Below, one piece after another: positions 26,021 through 37,440 of a DNA stretch of 64,000 nt. The notes under the pieces were generated by a model, which saw only the letters and a list, made by a program, of their open reading frames with translations, ran no database searches and had not been told where the DNA came from. The position numbers were made by a program, and so were the translations under genes. This DNA comes from Skermanella rosea (GTDB taxonomy: Bacteria > Pseudomonadota > Alphaproteobacteria > Azospirillales > Azospirillaceae). Positions within the stretch are counted from its first letter, which is position 1, and each line of letters opens with the position of its first letter. The stretch covers positions 179,501-243,500 of the forward strand of contig NZ_CP086111.1 in NCBI RefSeq assembly GCF_016806835.2. Reading direction: 5' to 3'.

Positions 26021-26546
26021 GTTCGTCGCCCTTGAACTGCCCGAAGCCGTCCGCGAGCGATTGGCCGGCCTGGGCGGCGGCGTGCCCGGCGCCCGCTGGA
26101 CCGAGCCGGAGAACCTGCACCTGACCGTCCGCTTCATCGGCGAGGTGGAGAACGGCCTGCTGCCCGACATCGACGCGGCCCTGGGAAGCGTCTCGGCGCC
26201 GGCCTTCGACCTCGTCCTGGACGGGGTCGGGCAGTTCGGCAGCGGCAGCCGGTCGCGCGTGCTGTGGGCCGGGGTGGAGCGCAACGACGCGCTGGTCCAC
26301 CTGAACCAGAAGGTCGAATCGGCGCTGGTCCGGGCCGGGCTGCCGCGCGAGGAGCGGCGCTACAGCCCGCACGTGACCCTGGCCCGCCTGCGCGACGCGC
26401 CCCAGGAGCGGGTCGGACGCTTCATCCAGGACCGCGGGCTGTTCCGCGCCGGTCCGATCCGGGTGGAGCACTTCACCCTGTTCGAGAGCCGTCCGGGCAG
26501 CGGCGGACCGGTCTATGACCCGTTGAGGGAGTACCCGCTGGGGTGA
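26010..26546 (+). CDS. thpR: RNA 2',3'-cyclic phosphodiesterase (2H family)
   Basis: 178-residue 2H phosphoesterase with both HxTx motifs: HLTV (His37, Thr39) and HVTL (His121, Thr123). The family opens 2',3'-cyclic phosphates and was first described as a 2'-5' RNA ligase. Start at 26010 follows from MIRLFVALELP, the usual family N-terminus. It is preceded by the tandem mini-ORF chain, so ribosomes may reach it by re-initiation. Confidence 0.93.
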   Translation: MIRLFVALELPEAVRERLAGLGGGVPGARWTEPENLHLTVRFIGEVENGLLPDIDAALGSVSAPAFDLVLDGVGQFGSGSRSRVLWAGVERNDALVHLNQKVESALVRAGLPREERRYSPHVTLARLRDAPQERVGRFIQDRGLFRAGPIRVEHFTLFESRPGSGGPVYDPLREYPLG

Positions 26547-26706
26547 GGCGAAAGGGACGCTTTACAAAATGCGGGAGCCTTGGTAACAGACCGGTCATGA
26601 ACCGTTCGCGCGCCATCAAGACTACCATCTCCAAAACGACCCGCTGCGGCGGGCCGTCGGTCGGTGGTATGCGTTTGATCGGTTAGAGACGCTTCATCCA
26701 CCACGA

Positions 26707-26733
26707 AGGCCCCGCCGGACACGGACGGGGCCT
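26707..26733. other. Stem-loop in thpR-asd intergenic region
   Basis: AGGCCCCG and CGGGGCCT pair with an 11-nt loop that can pair further (CCG/CGG). It lies 63 bp before asd. No T-run on either strand, so it is not a clear terminator; it could be a leader structure of asd or a 3' end of thpR. The remaining 250 bp between the genes hold nothing else I recognise. Confidence 0.4.
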
Positions 26734-26795
26734 CGTCGTATCGGGGGTTCGTCCTGCGCTCAGTACGGGCATGCAACAGGACGGAACTTGATCCC

Positions 26796-27812
<1,017 letters not shown>

Positions 27813-27841
27813 GCGGACGGCGGCGGAACATGGAGTGAGCG

Positions 27842-27873
27842 AGGCGGGTGGCCGGGAGGTCACCCGCCTTCTT
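27842..27873 (+). terminator. Terminator after asd
   Basis: Hairpin AGGCGGGTG/CACCCGCCT with a 10-nt loop followed by TCTT, about 30 bp after the asd stop. A GC-rich stem with a short T-rich tail fits an intrinsic terminator. Confidence 0.7.
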
Positions 27874-28034
27874 CATGACCGGGCCATGCGGAACCTCGTC
27901 CCCGGGGATCGCTCCCGGACCGGAAATGCCAGCGGCGGAATGCCGCAGTCTGCTGCTGTGCCCCGAAAGCCCCACAAATGCGGTGGGTCTTTCGCGAACA
28001 CGCTGAAAGGCCTATGATAAGGCCACCTTCCGCC

Positions 28035-28081
28035 TTGACTTTCGGACCGCGCTCCTCACTTAATCAGTACCAGATTGGTAC
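28035..28081 (+). promoter_or_regulatory. Promoter and palindromic operator of the SUF operon
   Basis: TTGACT (28035-28040) and CTTAAT (28059-28064), spaced 18 bp, form a sigma70-type promoter. The perfect palindrome GTACC-AGATT-GGTAC (28067-28081) covers the expected transcription start and ends 16 bp before the regulator ATG. It is the natural candidate for autoregulatory binding by the Rrf2 protein encoded next. Binding is inferred. Confidence 0.55.
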
Positions 28082-28097
28082 GGATTGGGGCGCCGAT

Positions 28098-28590
28098 ATG
28101 ATCAAGCTCAGCAAGATGACGGACTACGCGGTGGTCGTGATGGCGCGGATGGCGCGCGACGGCGCCTGCGTCCAGACCGTCCCGCAACTTGCCGAGCGCA
28201 CAGGCGTACCGGCTCCCACCGTCGCCAAGCTCATGAAACTTCTCGCCCCCGCCGGCCTGATGGAATCCCATCGCGGGGCCGCCGGCGGCTACCGGCTGAC
28301 CCGTGCTGCCGAGGGAATCTCGATCGCCGAGATCATCAGCGCGGTGGACGGTCCGATCGCCCTGACCGCCTGCGTCGACGGCGCGGAGGGGCATTGCGAC
28401 GTCGAGAGCCTGTGCCCCATGCGCGGCAACTGGGACAAGGTCAACCGCGCGGTACGCCGCGCGCTGGAAGAGGTTTCGCTGGCGGACATGACGGCGGTGC
28501 CGACATTCCTGCCGCTCCCCGAGGTGGGGCCTGACATGACAATGAATAACCGTCGGACCGGACGGACTATGAGGGAAATAGGAGAGAAGC

Positions 28591-28607
<17 letters not shown>
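28098..28607 (+). CDS. Rrf2-family SUF operon regulator (IscR-like)
   Basis: 169-residue winged-helix regulator. The N-terminus is [19 protein letters not shown], the recognition helix is around [12 protein letters not shown], and three Cys in the C-terminal region ([19 protein letters not shown]) would bind an Fe-S cluster. It leads the SUF operon and presumably adjusts it to cluster supply. ATG 28098 matches the family start; the frame is open upstream without homology. The 3' end overlaps sufB by 17 bp. Confidence 0.9.
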
Positions 28608-30072
<1,465 letters not shown>

Positions 30073-30078
30073 CCGGCC

Positions 30079-30567
30079 ATGACAGGGCAGCCCGCATCCA
30101 AGCCCGAAACCAAGTATGAGACGGACTATGTGGCGTGGACGCGCGAGCAGGCCGAAATGCTCCGCTCCCGCCGCTGGGACAGCCTCGATCTTGACCATCT
30201 GATCGAGGAGATCGAAGACTTGGGCGGAAGCGATCTGGCCGCGGTGGAAAGCCATCTCGTGCGGGTGGTCGAACACCTGCTGAAGCTGGAGCATTCGCCG
30301 GCCCGGAACCCGCGCGACGGTTGGGAAGACAGCGTCGATACCCACCGCGCGCTGACGGAACGGCGGATCGCCCGGAGCAAGTCCCTGGTCCGGCGGATCG
30401 ATCTGGACGGCATCTATCGTACCGCCCGCCGGCTGGCGGCGAAGAGCCTCCAGCGCCACGACGGCATCGATCCGGCCGTCCTGCCGATGGAGTCCCCCTA
30501 CACGCTCGACCAGATCCTCGACCCGGACTGGCTGCCCGAGAATACCGCCTTCCCCGAGCGCGCCTGA
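30079..30567 (+). CDS. DUF29 domain protein inside the SUF operon
   Basis: 162 residues with the DUF29 signature YETDYVAWTREQAEMLRSRR followed by LDLDHLIEEIEDLGGSD. DUF29 proteins are all-helical, of unknown function, and common in cyanobacteria and Rhodospirillales. This copy sits between sufB (6 bp upstream) and sufC (40 bp downstream) on the same strand, so it is co-transcribed with the Fe-S assembly genes. Whether it helps assembly or is a passenger cannot be decided from sequence. Confidence 0.85.
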   Translation: MTGQPASKPETKYETDYVAWTREQAEMLRSRRWDSLDLDHLIEEIEDLGGSDLAAVESHLVRVVEHLLKLEHSPARNPRDGWEDSVDTHRALTERRIARSKSLVRRIDLDGIYRTARRLAAKSLQRHDGIDPAVLPMESPYTLDQILDPDWLPENTAFPERA

Positions 30568-30607
30568 CGGCGCCGCCACCAACCCAATCCGATACGGAAC
30601 CGCAACG

Positions 30608-31360
30608 ATGCTCGAAATCAAGAATCTCCACGTCAACGTCGCCGACAAGCCGATCCTGAAGGGCCTGGACCTGACCATCGGCGCCGGCGAGGTCCATGCC
30701 ATCATGGGGCCGAACGGCGCCGGCAAGAGCACGCTGGGCTACGCGCTGGCGGGCCGCGACGGCTATGAGGTCACCGAGGGCAGCGTGACCTACAAGGGGC
30801 GGGACCTGCTGGAGATGGAGCCGGACGAGCGCGCCGCCTCGGGCGTGTTCCTGGCCTTCCAGTACCCGGTCGAGATCCCCGGCGTGTCCAACACCACCTT
30901 CCTGAAGTCGGCGGTCAACTCCATCCGCAAGGCGCGCGGGGAGAAGGAGCTGGACGCCATGGAGTTCCTGAAGCTGATCAGGGCCAAGACCAAGCAGCTC
31001 GGCATGACCGACGAGATGCTGAAGCGCGCGGTCAACGTGGGCTTCTCCGGCGGCGAGAAGAAGCGCAACGAGGTGCTTCAGATGGCCGTGCTGGACCCGG
31101 CGTTCTGCGTGCTGGACGAGACCGACAGCGGGCTCGACATCGACGCGCTGCGCATCGTGGCCGACGGCGTCAACGCGCTGCGCGGCCCGGAGCGCGGCAT
31201 CCTGGTGATCACCCACTATCAGCGCCTGCTGGACTACATCGTTCCGGACAAGGTCCACGTGCTGGCCAACGGCCGCATCGTGCGCACCGGCGACAAGAGC
31301 CTGGCGCTGGAGCTGGAAGAGAAGGGCTACGCCGAGTTCGGCGTGGACGAGGCCGCCTGA
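30608..31360 (+). CDS. sufC: Fe-S assembly ATPase SufC
   Basis: 250-residue ABC-type ATPase of the SufBC2D complex, not a transporter. Walker A GPNGAGKST at 34-42, signature FSGGEKKRNE, and the SufC-typical Walker B CVLDETDSGLDIDAL. The stop overlaps the sufD start (TGATG). Confidence 0.97.
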   Translation: MLEIKNLHVNVADKPILKGLDLTIGAGEVHAIMGPNGAGKSTLGYALAGRDGYEVTEGSVTYKGRDLLEMEPDERAASGVFLAFQYPVEIPGVSNTTFLKSAVNSIRKARGEKELDAMEFLKLIRAKTKQLGMTDEMLKRAVNVGFSGGEKKRNEVLQMAVLDPAFCVLDETDSGLDIDALRIVADGVNALRGPERGILVITHYQRLLDYIVPDKVHVLANGRIVRTGDKSLALELEEKGYAEFGVDEAA

Positions 31361-32715
31361 TGGCGAAGAATTCGATGACGACCGATACCAACACGATCCA
31401 GCCCTATCTGGACCACCATGGCCGGGTGGCGGCCGCCCTTCCCGGCGGCGAGCTGCCGTGGCTGGCCGGGCTGCGCGAGACAGGCCTCGCCCGGTTCAGC
31501 CGGCAGGGTTTCCCGACCGCCCGGGTCGAGGCGTGGCGCTACACCAGCCTGCGCCCGCTGGAAAAGGTCGCGTTCGAGCCGGCGTCCGCCGCGGGAGGTG
31601 CCTTGTCGATCGACGTGCTGCCGACCGTCATGCCGGCCGGGCAGGCGTCGCACCGGCTGGTGTTCGTGGACGGCGCGTTCCGCGCGGACCTCTCCTCCGT
31701 CGGCGCGTTGCCGGAGGGGGCCGTCGTGACCTCCCTGAGGCAGGCGCTGACCGGGCATGCCGCCTTGCTGGAGCGCTACCTGGGCCATGTCGGCGTGACC
31801 GACGCCAACCCGTTCCAGGCGCTGAACACCGCGTTCCTGGCCGATGGGCTGGTCGTCCACCTGCCCAAGGGCGTCGCGGTGAGCGAGCCGATCGAGGCCG
31901 TGTTCGTCGGCAGCGGCGGCGGTGCGGGAACCGGCAAGCCGACCATGCATCATCCGCGCATCCTGGTGGTGGCCGAGGCCAACGCCGAGGCGACGCTGGT
32001 CGAGCACCATGTCGGGCAGGGGGACGGCGTCTATTTCGCCAACCTCGTGACCGAGATCGTGGCCGGCGAGGGCGCCCGGCTGCATCATTACAAGGTGCAG
32101 CGGGAAAGCCGCGAAGCTTTCCACATGGCGACGGTCACCGCCGACCTGGCCAAGGACGCCAGCTACGACAATTTCGTGCTGACCATGGGCGGACGGCTGT
32201 CACGCAATGAAATCAAGCCTGTGTTGAACGGCACGGGCGTCGAATGCCGGCTGTCGGGTTCCTACATGGTGAACGGTCAGCAGCACTGTGACACCACCAC
32301 GGTGATCGACCACGCCCAGCCCCACTGCACCAGCCGCGAAGTCTACAAGGGCGTCATCGACGGCAATGCCAAGGCGGTGTTCCAGGGCAAGATCATCGTG
32401 CGACCGGACGCGCAGAAGACCGACGGCTACCAGCTGAACCGGGCGCTGCTGCTGTCCGACACGGCCGAGATCGACAGCAAGCCCGAACTGGAGATCTATG
32501 CCGACGACGTGAAGTGCAGCCACGGCGCCACCGCCGGCGAACTGGACGACGATCAGCTGTTCTATCTGCGCGCCCGCGGCATCGACCTCGAGAGCGCCCG
32601 GAACCTGCTGATCTCCGCCTTCCTGGCGGACGCGATCGAGGAGGTCCGGATCGACACGGTGCGCGAGGCATTCCAGGGCATGGTTACCGGCTGGCTGAAG
32701 ACCCAGCGAGTCTGA
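31360..32715 (+). CDS. sufD: Fe-S scaffold complex subunit SufD
   Basis: 451-residue SufB paralogue forming the SufBC2D scaffold. It has a variable N-terminal helical domain (GLARFSRQGFPTARVEAWRYTS) and the beta-helix core with VYKGVIDGNAKAVFQGKI and KCSHGATAGELDDDQLFYLRARG (read as blocks). The start overlaps the sufC stop by one base; ATG 31375 is an alternative. Confidence 0.95.
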   Translation: MAKNSMTTDTNTIQPYLDHHGRVAAALPGGELPWLAGLRETGLARFSRQGFPTARVEAWRYTSLRPLEKVAFEPASAAGGALSIDVLPTVMPAGQASHRLVFVDGAFRADLSSVGALPEGAVVTSLRQALTGHAALLERYLGHVGVTDANPFQALNTAFLADGLVVHLPKGVAVSEPIEAVFVGSGGGAGTGKPTMHHPRILVVAEANAEATLVEHHVGQGDGVYFANLVTEIVAGEGARLHHYKVQRESREAFHMATVTADLAKDASYDNFVLTMGGRLSRNEIKPVLNGTGVECRLSGSYMVNGQQHCDTTTVIDHAQPHCTSREVYKGVIDGNAKAVFQGKIIVRPDAQKTDGYQLNRALLLSDTAEIDSKPELEIYADDVKCSHGATAGELDDDQLFYLRARGIDLESARNLLISAFLADAIEEVRIDTVREAFQGMVTGWLKTQRV

Positions 32716-32739
32716 GGCTTCCAGGGATCAGGAAACGAC

Positions 32740-34008
32740 ATGAACGAGATCACCAAGGTGCGGCAGGGTTTCGATAGCGGAACGGCGACGGGATACGATG
32801 TGGAGGAGGTCCGCAAGGACTTCCCCATCCTGTCGCGCACCATCTACGACAAGCCGCTGGTCTATCTGGACAGTGCCGCCAGCGCCCAGAAACCGCGCCG
32901 GGTGATCGACGCCATGGTTTCCTGCATGACGGAGGAATACTCCAACGTGCACCGGGGCGTCCACTGGCTGAGCGCCACCGCGACCACGCGGTTCGAGGCG
33001 GCCCGGAAGACCGTGCAGCGTTTCATCAACGCCCGCGAGGACCGCGAGGTGGTCTTCACCCGCAGCGCCACCGAGGCGATCAACCTGGTGGCGTCGAGCT
33101 GGGGGCGGACCAACCTGCGGGAAGGCGACGAGGTCGTCATTTCGCAGATGGAACATCACGCCAACATCGTGCCGTGGCAGATGCTCCGGACCGAGAAGGG
33201 CATCGTCCTGAAGATCGTGCCGATCGACGAGGCCGGCACCCTGCTGATGGACGAGTACGAGAAGCTGCTGGGGCCGAAGACGAAGCTGGTCGCCATCAGC
33301 CACATGTCCAACGCGCTCGGCACCATCAACCCGGTCAAGGACATCGTCCGGATCGCCCATGGCAAGGGCATCCCGGTGCTGGTCGACGGCTGCCAGGGCA
33401 TCACCCACCTGGGCGTGGACGTCCAGGACCTGGACGCCGACTTCTACGTCTTCTCCGGCCACAAGCTGTACGGGCCGACCGGGATCGGCGTGCTCTACGG
33501 CAAGGCGGAGATGCTGGAAGCCATGCCGCCCTACCAGGGCGGCGGCGACATGATCGCCCGCGTCACCTTCGAGGAGACGACCTTCAAGGGCATCCCGCAC
33601 CGTTTCGAAGCCGGAACGCCGGCGATCGTCGAGGTGATCGGGCTGGGCGCCGCGCTGGAGTACCTGATGGAGCTGGGGCTGGACAGGATCGCCGCGCACG
33701 AGCGCGACCTGCTGGCCTACGCGACGGCGCAGCTGTCGGAGATCCCGGGGCTGCGGATCTACGGCACCTCGCCCGACAAGGCGAGCATCCTGTCCTTCAC
33801 GCTGGGCGACGCCCATCCGCACGACATCGGAACGATCGTCGACCGGGCCGGCGTCGCGGTCCGGGCGGGGCACCATTGCGCCCAGCCGCTGATGGATTTC
33901 TACAATGTGCCGGCGACGGCGCGGGCTTCCTTCGCGCTCTATAACACCTTCGACGAGGTGGACGCGCTGGCGGCGTCGCTCCGCCGGGTCCAGGAGATCT
34001 TCGGGTGA
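32740..34008 (+). CDS. sufS: Cysteine desulfurase SufS
   Basis: 422-residue PLP enzyme that takes sulfur from cysteine as a persulfide for Fe-S assembly. PLP Lys242 lies in VFSGHKLYGPTG and the persulfide Cys380 in RAGHHCAQPLM, both family hallmarks of group II desulfurases. CAGGA upstream of ATG 32740 is a suitable ribosome site. The sulfur acceptor is probably the SufU encoded next, since no sufE is present. Confidence 0.97.
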   Translation: MNEITKVRQGFDSGTATGYDVEEVRKDFPILSRTIYDKPLVYLDSAASAQKPRRVIDAMVSCMTEEYSNVHRGVHWLSATATTRFEAARKTVQRFINAREDREVVFTRSATEAINLVASSWGRTNLREGDEVVISQMEHHANIVPWQMLRTEKGIVLKIVPIDEAGTLLMDEYEKLLGPKTKLVAISHMSNALGTINPVKDIVRIAHGKGIPVLVDGCQGITHLGVDVQDLDADFYVFSGHKLYGPTGIGVLYGKAEMLEAMPPYQGGGDMIARVTFEETTFKGIPHRFEAGTPAIVEVIGLGAALEYLMELGLDRIAAHERDLLAYATAQLSEIPGLRIYGTSPDKASILSFTLGDAHPHDIGTIVDRAGVAVRAGHHCAQPLMDFYNVPATARASFALYNTFDEVDALAASLRRVQEIFG

Positions 34009-34022
34009 TGACGGGAGCGACG

Positions 34023-34490
34023 ATGGACGACCTGCGGGACCTGTACCAGGAAGTCATCCTGGACCACGGCAAGAACCCCCGGAACTTCCGCCACCCGGAG
34101 GACAGCAACCGGGAGGCGCGCGGCGACAACCCGATGTGCGGCGACAAGGTCACCGTCTACCTGAAGGTCACCCCCGACGGCATCGTCGAGGACGCGGCCT
34201 TCGAGGGGCGGGGCTGCGCCATCTCCACCGCCTCGGCCTCGATGATGACCGAGCTGGTCGCCGGCCGGACCGAGGCGGAGGTGAAGGCCCTGTTCGAGCG
34301 CTTCCACGAGATGTGCACCAAGGACGACCACGAGCACGTCCATGGCGGCGGCGTGGACGGGGAGGCCCTGGAGCGGCTCCAGGTGCTGGCGGGGGTCCGC
34401 CAGTTCCCGATGCGGGTCAAGTGCGCCACCCTGGCGTGGCACACCCTGGACGCGGCCCTGGCGGGCGGCGCCAAGGCTTCTACTGAATGA
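34023..34490 (+). CDS. sufU: SufU-type sulfur acceptor / scaffold protein
   Basis: 155 residues, IscU/NifU_N fold. Conserved Cys39, Asp41, Cys65 and Cys134 are in place. An insertion (CTKDDHEHVHGGGVDGEA) between the second and third Cys is of the kind that distinguishes SufU from IscU. SufU usually accepts sulfur from SufS. ATG 34023 follows GGGAG; ATG 34008, overlapping the sufS stop, is an alternative. The stop overlaps an ATG at 34487. Confidence 0.92.
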   Translation: MDDLRDLYQEVILDHGKNPRNFRHPEDSNREARGDNPMCGDKVTVYLKVTPDGIVEDAAFEGRGCAISTASASMMTELVAGRTEAEVKALFERFHEMCTKDDHEHVHGGGVDGEALERLQVLAGVRQFPMRVKCATLAWHTLDAALAGGAKASTE

Positions 34491-34519
34491 ACGGGCGGCA
34501 GGTTCGAGGAGGCGATGAA

Positions 34520-34876
34520 ATGCCAGACGATGTGAGCGGCCAGGTGCTGGAGCAGACCGGCGTGGTGGACAACGAGACCCTGATGGACCAGGTGATCGAC
34601 GCGATCAAGACCGTCTACGACCCGGAGATCCCGGTGAACATCTGGGAACTGGGGCTGGTCTACCGGGTCAACGTGGACGCGGAGAAGAATGTCGAGGTCG
34701 ACATGACCCTGACGGCGCCGTCCTGCCCGGTGGCCGGCGAGATGCCGATGCAGGTGCAGCAGGTCATCGAGAATCTCGACGCCGTGAAGTCATGCCGCGT
34801 CGAACTGGTCTGGGAACCGTCCTGGCATCCCGGCATGATGTCGGAAGAGGCCAAGGTGGCCCTGGATATGTTCTGA
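34520..34876 (+). CDS. sufT: SufT, MIP18/DUF59 Fe-S maturation protein
   Basis: 118 residues of the MIP18 family: DAIKTVYDPEIPVNIWELGLVY and the hyper-reactive Cys in TAPSCPVAGEMP. SufT helps mature Fe-S proteins. GAGGAGG (34506-34512) lies 7 nt upstream of ATG 34520 and decides the start; an ATG at 34487 overlaps the sufU stop. Confidence 0.93.
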   Translation: MPDDVSGQVLEQTGVVDNETLMDQVIDAIKTVYDPEIPVNIWELGLVYRVNVDAEKNVEVDMTLTAPSCPVAGEMPMQVQQVIENLDAVKSCRVELVWEPSWHPGMMSEEAKVALDMF

Positions 34877-34938
34877 TGCCGCGGATCGGCACTGGAATCG
34901 GCACCGGACAGAGCATGCAGAAGTCGGAGTAGAACGAG

Positions 34939-35277
34939 ATGGCACTTCCCAAGGCAATGACGATCACCGACGCCGCCGCCGAGCGGGTCAAGCAGATCAT
35001 GGCGAAGTCGGACAAGCCGGCCCTGGGGCTGCGCGTCGGCGTCAAGTCGCGCGGCTGCTCCGGACTCAGCTACACCGTCGAATACGCCGAGGAGATCAAG
35101 AAGTTCGAGGAGGTCGTCGAGGACAAGGGCGTCAAGATCCTGATCGATCCGGCCGCCACCATGTTCCTGATCGGCACCGAGATGGACTATGTGGACGACA
35201 AGATCCAGTCGGGCTTCGTCTTCAAGAACCCCAACGAGAAGGCCCGCTGCGGCTGCGGCGAGAGCTTCAGCGTCTGA
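34939..35277 (+). CDS. sufA: A-type Fe-S carrier SufA/ErpA-like
   Basis: 112-residue HesB/IscA-family carrier with the three cluster ligands Cys40, Cys104 and Cys106 (RCGCGESF). It delivers clusters from the SUF scaffold to apoproteins. It is the last gene of the operon, convergent with the XRE-cupin gene 12 bp away. Confidence 0.95.
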   Translation: MALPKAMTITDAAAERVKQIMAKSDKPALGLRVGVKSRGCSGLSYTVEYAEEIKKFEEVVEDKGVKILIDPAATMFLIGTEMDYVDDKIQSGFVFKNPNEKARCGCGESFSV

Positions 35278-35289
35278 CCGGTCCGATGA

Positions 35290-35973
35290 TCAGAAGGTCG
35301 GCGGCGTGTTGACCCATAGCACCCGGGTGGTCGTATCCCCCGGGTTGCGGTAGCCGTGGCTGAGGTCGGACCGGAACACGAACGAGTCGCCGGCCGACAG
35401 GCTGTGGACCTGCCCGCCGACGGTCAGCTCCAGCGCGCCTTCCAGGACATACCCGACTTCCTCGCCGTCGTGCTCGATCTCGCCGTCGCTGCCGCTGCCC
35501 GGATCGATGATGTGGATGTTCGCCTGGAGCAGGTGGCCCTCCGCATAGGGTATCAGCCGTTCCAGGCGGATGCCGGGGGCGTTGCGGAGCGGGTCGGTGG
35601 TGATGACCGGGCGCTCGCCGGCCCGCGCCACCGGGCCGGCGGAGTCGCCCGCATCGGCGAACAGATAGGCCACGTTGGTCTCCAACGCGGCCACCAGCTT
35701 GTGGAGCATGACGAAGGACGGCTTCGCCTTGTCATGCTCCAGCTTCGAGATCAGGCTTTCCGAGCAGCCGACCCGCCGCGCCACGTCGCTCATCCGCAAG
35801 CCCCTGACGAGGCGGGCATGGCGCAGCTTGACCCCGATCCGGATGTCGGGAGAGTCGGTTCCGGAGGCATGTTTGGCACCGGTCAAGATCGTGTCGCCTT
35901 CGGCAGCGGGAACAGCGTCCTCTCTACACCGTCTCAGCCCGGAAGGTTGAGAGGTTTCGACACGGGACGCCAC
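35290..35973 (-). CDS. XRE-family regulator with C-terminal cupin
   Basis: 227 residues: a variable N-terminus, helix-turn-helix at about 47-100 (LRHARLVRGLRMSDVARRVGCSESLISKLE, read in parts) and a cupin_2 domain (about 150-225, HDGEEVGYVLEGALELTVGG). Such HTH-cupin regulators (PuuR/SutR-like) often control polyamine, amino-acid or nitrogen-compound genes by sensing a small ligand. GTG start, 6 bp after the DUF1989 stop, so it is the last gene of the transporter operon. A shorter start cannot be excluded. Confidence 0.88.
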   Translation of the reverse strand: MASRVETSQPSGLRRCREDAVPAAEGDTILTGAKHASGTDSPDIRIGVKLRHARLVRGLRMSDVARRVGCSESLISKLEHDKAKPSFVMLHKLVAALETNVAYLFADAGDSAGPVARAGERPVITTDPLRNAPGIRLERLIPYAEGHLLQANIHIIDPGSGSDGEIEHDGEEVGYVLEGALELTVGGQVHSLSAGDSFVFRSDLSHGYRNPGDTTTRVLWVNTPPTF

Positions 35974-35978
35974 GCCGC

Positions 35979-36590
35979 TCAGGCGTCGTACACGGCGAAA
36001 TGCGCGTCGGTCGGCGAGCAGGCGGTGCCGTTGATCGGCAGGATGTCTTGCGGGCAGGCCGAGAACGCGATCACCAGGTCCATCTCGGCACGCAGCACCA
36101 CGTAGCCGCCCTTGACCGGAGCGGGCGGCGCCTGGAACGACAGGGTGTCGTCGGCGGCCACGGGGATGTTCATGAACAGGTTCAGCGGACTCGGCGTCTC
36201 CGGCGGGGTCAGGCCCAGTTCGGACAGGCCCGACGCGAGATTGTCGGTGCAGTTGTCGTGATGGCCCTCGCAGCCCAGCATCTCGTACCGGTAGCGGTCG
36301 CAGGCGGCGATCAGCATGTCGTGGATGCCGCCGGAGGTATCCTCCACCAGCGTCAGGATCGGCCGCCGCCGGTTGGTCAGCAGCGCGTCGCCGACCTTGG
36401 GGATGATCTTCAGCATATGGGCGCGGGTATGCTCGTTCGACATGAACTCCGACATGTCGTCGCGCCGGAACGCCCAGGTGTCGACGACCTGCTCGCCGTG
36501 GGTGTTGACGACCTTGACCAGCTGCCCCTTGGCGACGAAGGCGGCCTTGCCCTTGCGGGCGGGAATGGTCACGAGCTGTTCAGCGGGCAT
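35979..36590 (-). CDS. DUF1989 protein, urea carboxylase-associated family
   Basis: 203 residues of the DUF1989 family, the same family as the two carboxyguanidine-deiminase subunits at 55-56.5 kb, but a separate branch: shorter, with [13 protein letters not shown] and a C-terminal [14 protein letters not shown] segment. The stand-alone form sits with an amino-acid ABC importer and an XRE-cupin regulator and not with a carboxylase. Its start overlaps the ATPase stop by 11 bp. Hydrolysis or deimination of a guanidino/amidine substrate is a reasonable guess only. Confidence 0.85.
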   Translation of the reverse strand: MPAEQLVTIPARKGKAAFVAKGQLVKVVNTHGEQVVDTWAFRRDDMSEFMSNEHTRAHMLKIIPKVGDALLTNRRRPILTLVEDTSGGIHDMLIAACDRYRYEMLGCEGHHDNCTDNLASGLSELGLTPPETPSPLNLFMNIPVAADDTLSFQAPPAPVKGGYVVLRAEMDLVIAFSACPQDILPINGTACSPTDAHFAVYDA

Positions 36591-37440
36591 TGATCTGGTT
36601 TCCTTCTCGAAGATGTTGGTCCGCCGCGCCCGACATGAGCGTGGCGAAGCCGGCGTTGCGCTGCCTCCAGGTCTCCAGGAACTGGCGAAGCCGGGGATGG
36701 GAGGGGGCTCCGAACAGGGACGAGGGCGGCCCCTGCTCGACGATGCGGCCGGCGTCCATGAACACGACCCGGTCGGCCACCTCGGCGGCGAAGCCCATCT
36801 CGTGGGTCACGACCACCATGGTCATGCCCTCCGCCGCGAGGCCGCGCATGACCTGGAGCACTTCGCCGACCAGTTCCGGGTCGAGCGCCGAGGTCGGCTC
36901 GTCGAACAGCATGATGGAGGGCTGCATCGCCAGCGCGCGGGCGATCGCGACCCGCTGCTGCTGCCCGCCGGACAGGCGGGCGGGATACTGCCCGGCCTTG
37001 TCGGACAGGCCGACCTTGGCCAGCATCTCCGCCCCGAGCGCGTCGGCCGCGGCTTTCGGCATCTGCTTGACCAGGCGCAGCGCGGCGGTGACGTTCTCCA
37101 GCGCGGTCATGTGGGGCCACAGGTTGAAGTGCTGGAACACCATGCCGACGCCGCGCCGGGTCTCGTCCACGACCACGTCGCGGTCGCGCACGCGCTTTCC
37201 CCCGGCGTCCTGCGAATAGCCCAGCAGTCGCCCGTTGATGACCACCTCGCCGCCGTCATACTCCTCCAGGAAGTTCATGCAGCGGAGCAGGGTGCTCTTG
37301 CCCGATCCGGACGGGCCGATGATGCAGATCACCTCGGAACGGTGGACGTCCAGGTCGATCCCGTCGATCACGGTATGGTCGCCGAAGCTCTTGCGCACGC
37401 CGCGCAGGCCGAGCACGGCGGCGCCCTGCGTCCTGGTCAT
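36580..37440 (-). CDS. Polar amino-acid ABC transporter ATPase
   Basis: 286 residues; Walker [10 protein letters not shown] at 42-50, signature LSGGQQQR, Walker [20 protein letters not shown], as in GlnQ/HisP ATPases. It starts within the preceding permease stop (4-bp overlap) and powers the two adjacent permeases. It overlaps the DUF1989 gene start by 11 bp. The C-terminal tail after residue 260 is longer than usual and probably not functional. Confidence 0.95.
   Translation of the reverse strand: MTRTQGAAVLGLRGVRKSFGDHTVIDGIDLDVHRSEVICIIGPSGSGKSTLLRCMNFLEEYDGGEVVINGRLLGYSQDAGGKRVRDRDVVVDETRRGVGMVFQHFNLWPHMTALENVTAALRLVKQMPKAAADALGAEMLAKVGLSDKAGQYPARLSGGQQQRVAIARALAMQPSIMLFDEPTSALDPELVGEVLQVMRGLAAEGMTMVVVTHEMGFAAEVADRVVFMDAGRIVEQGPPSSLFGAPSHPRLRQFLETWRQRNAGFATLMSGAADQHLREGNQINAR

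Noticed and set aside
26640-26733. Mini-ykkC (guanidine-II) riboswitch or asd lysine riboswitch
   Set aside because: Hairpins are present, but the paired ACGR loops of guanidine-II and the conserved lysine aptamer blocks are absent.
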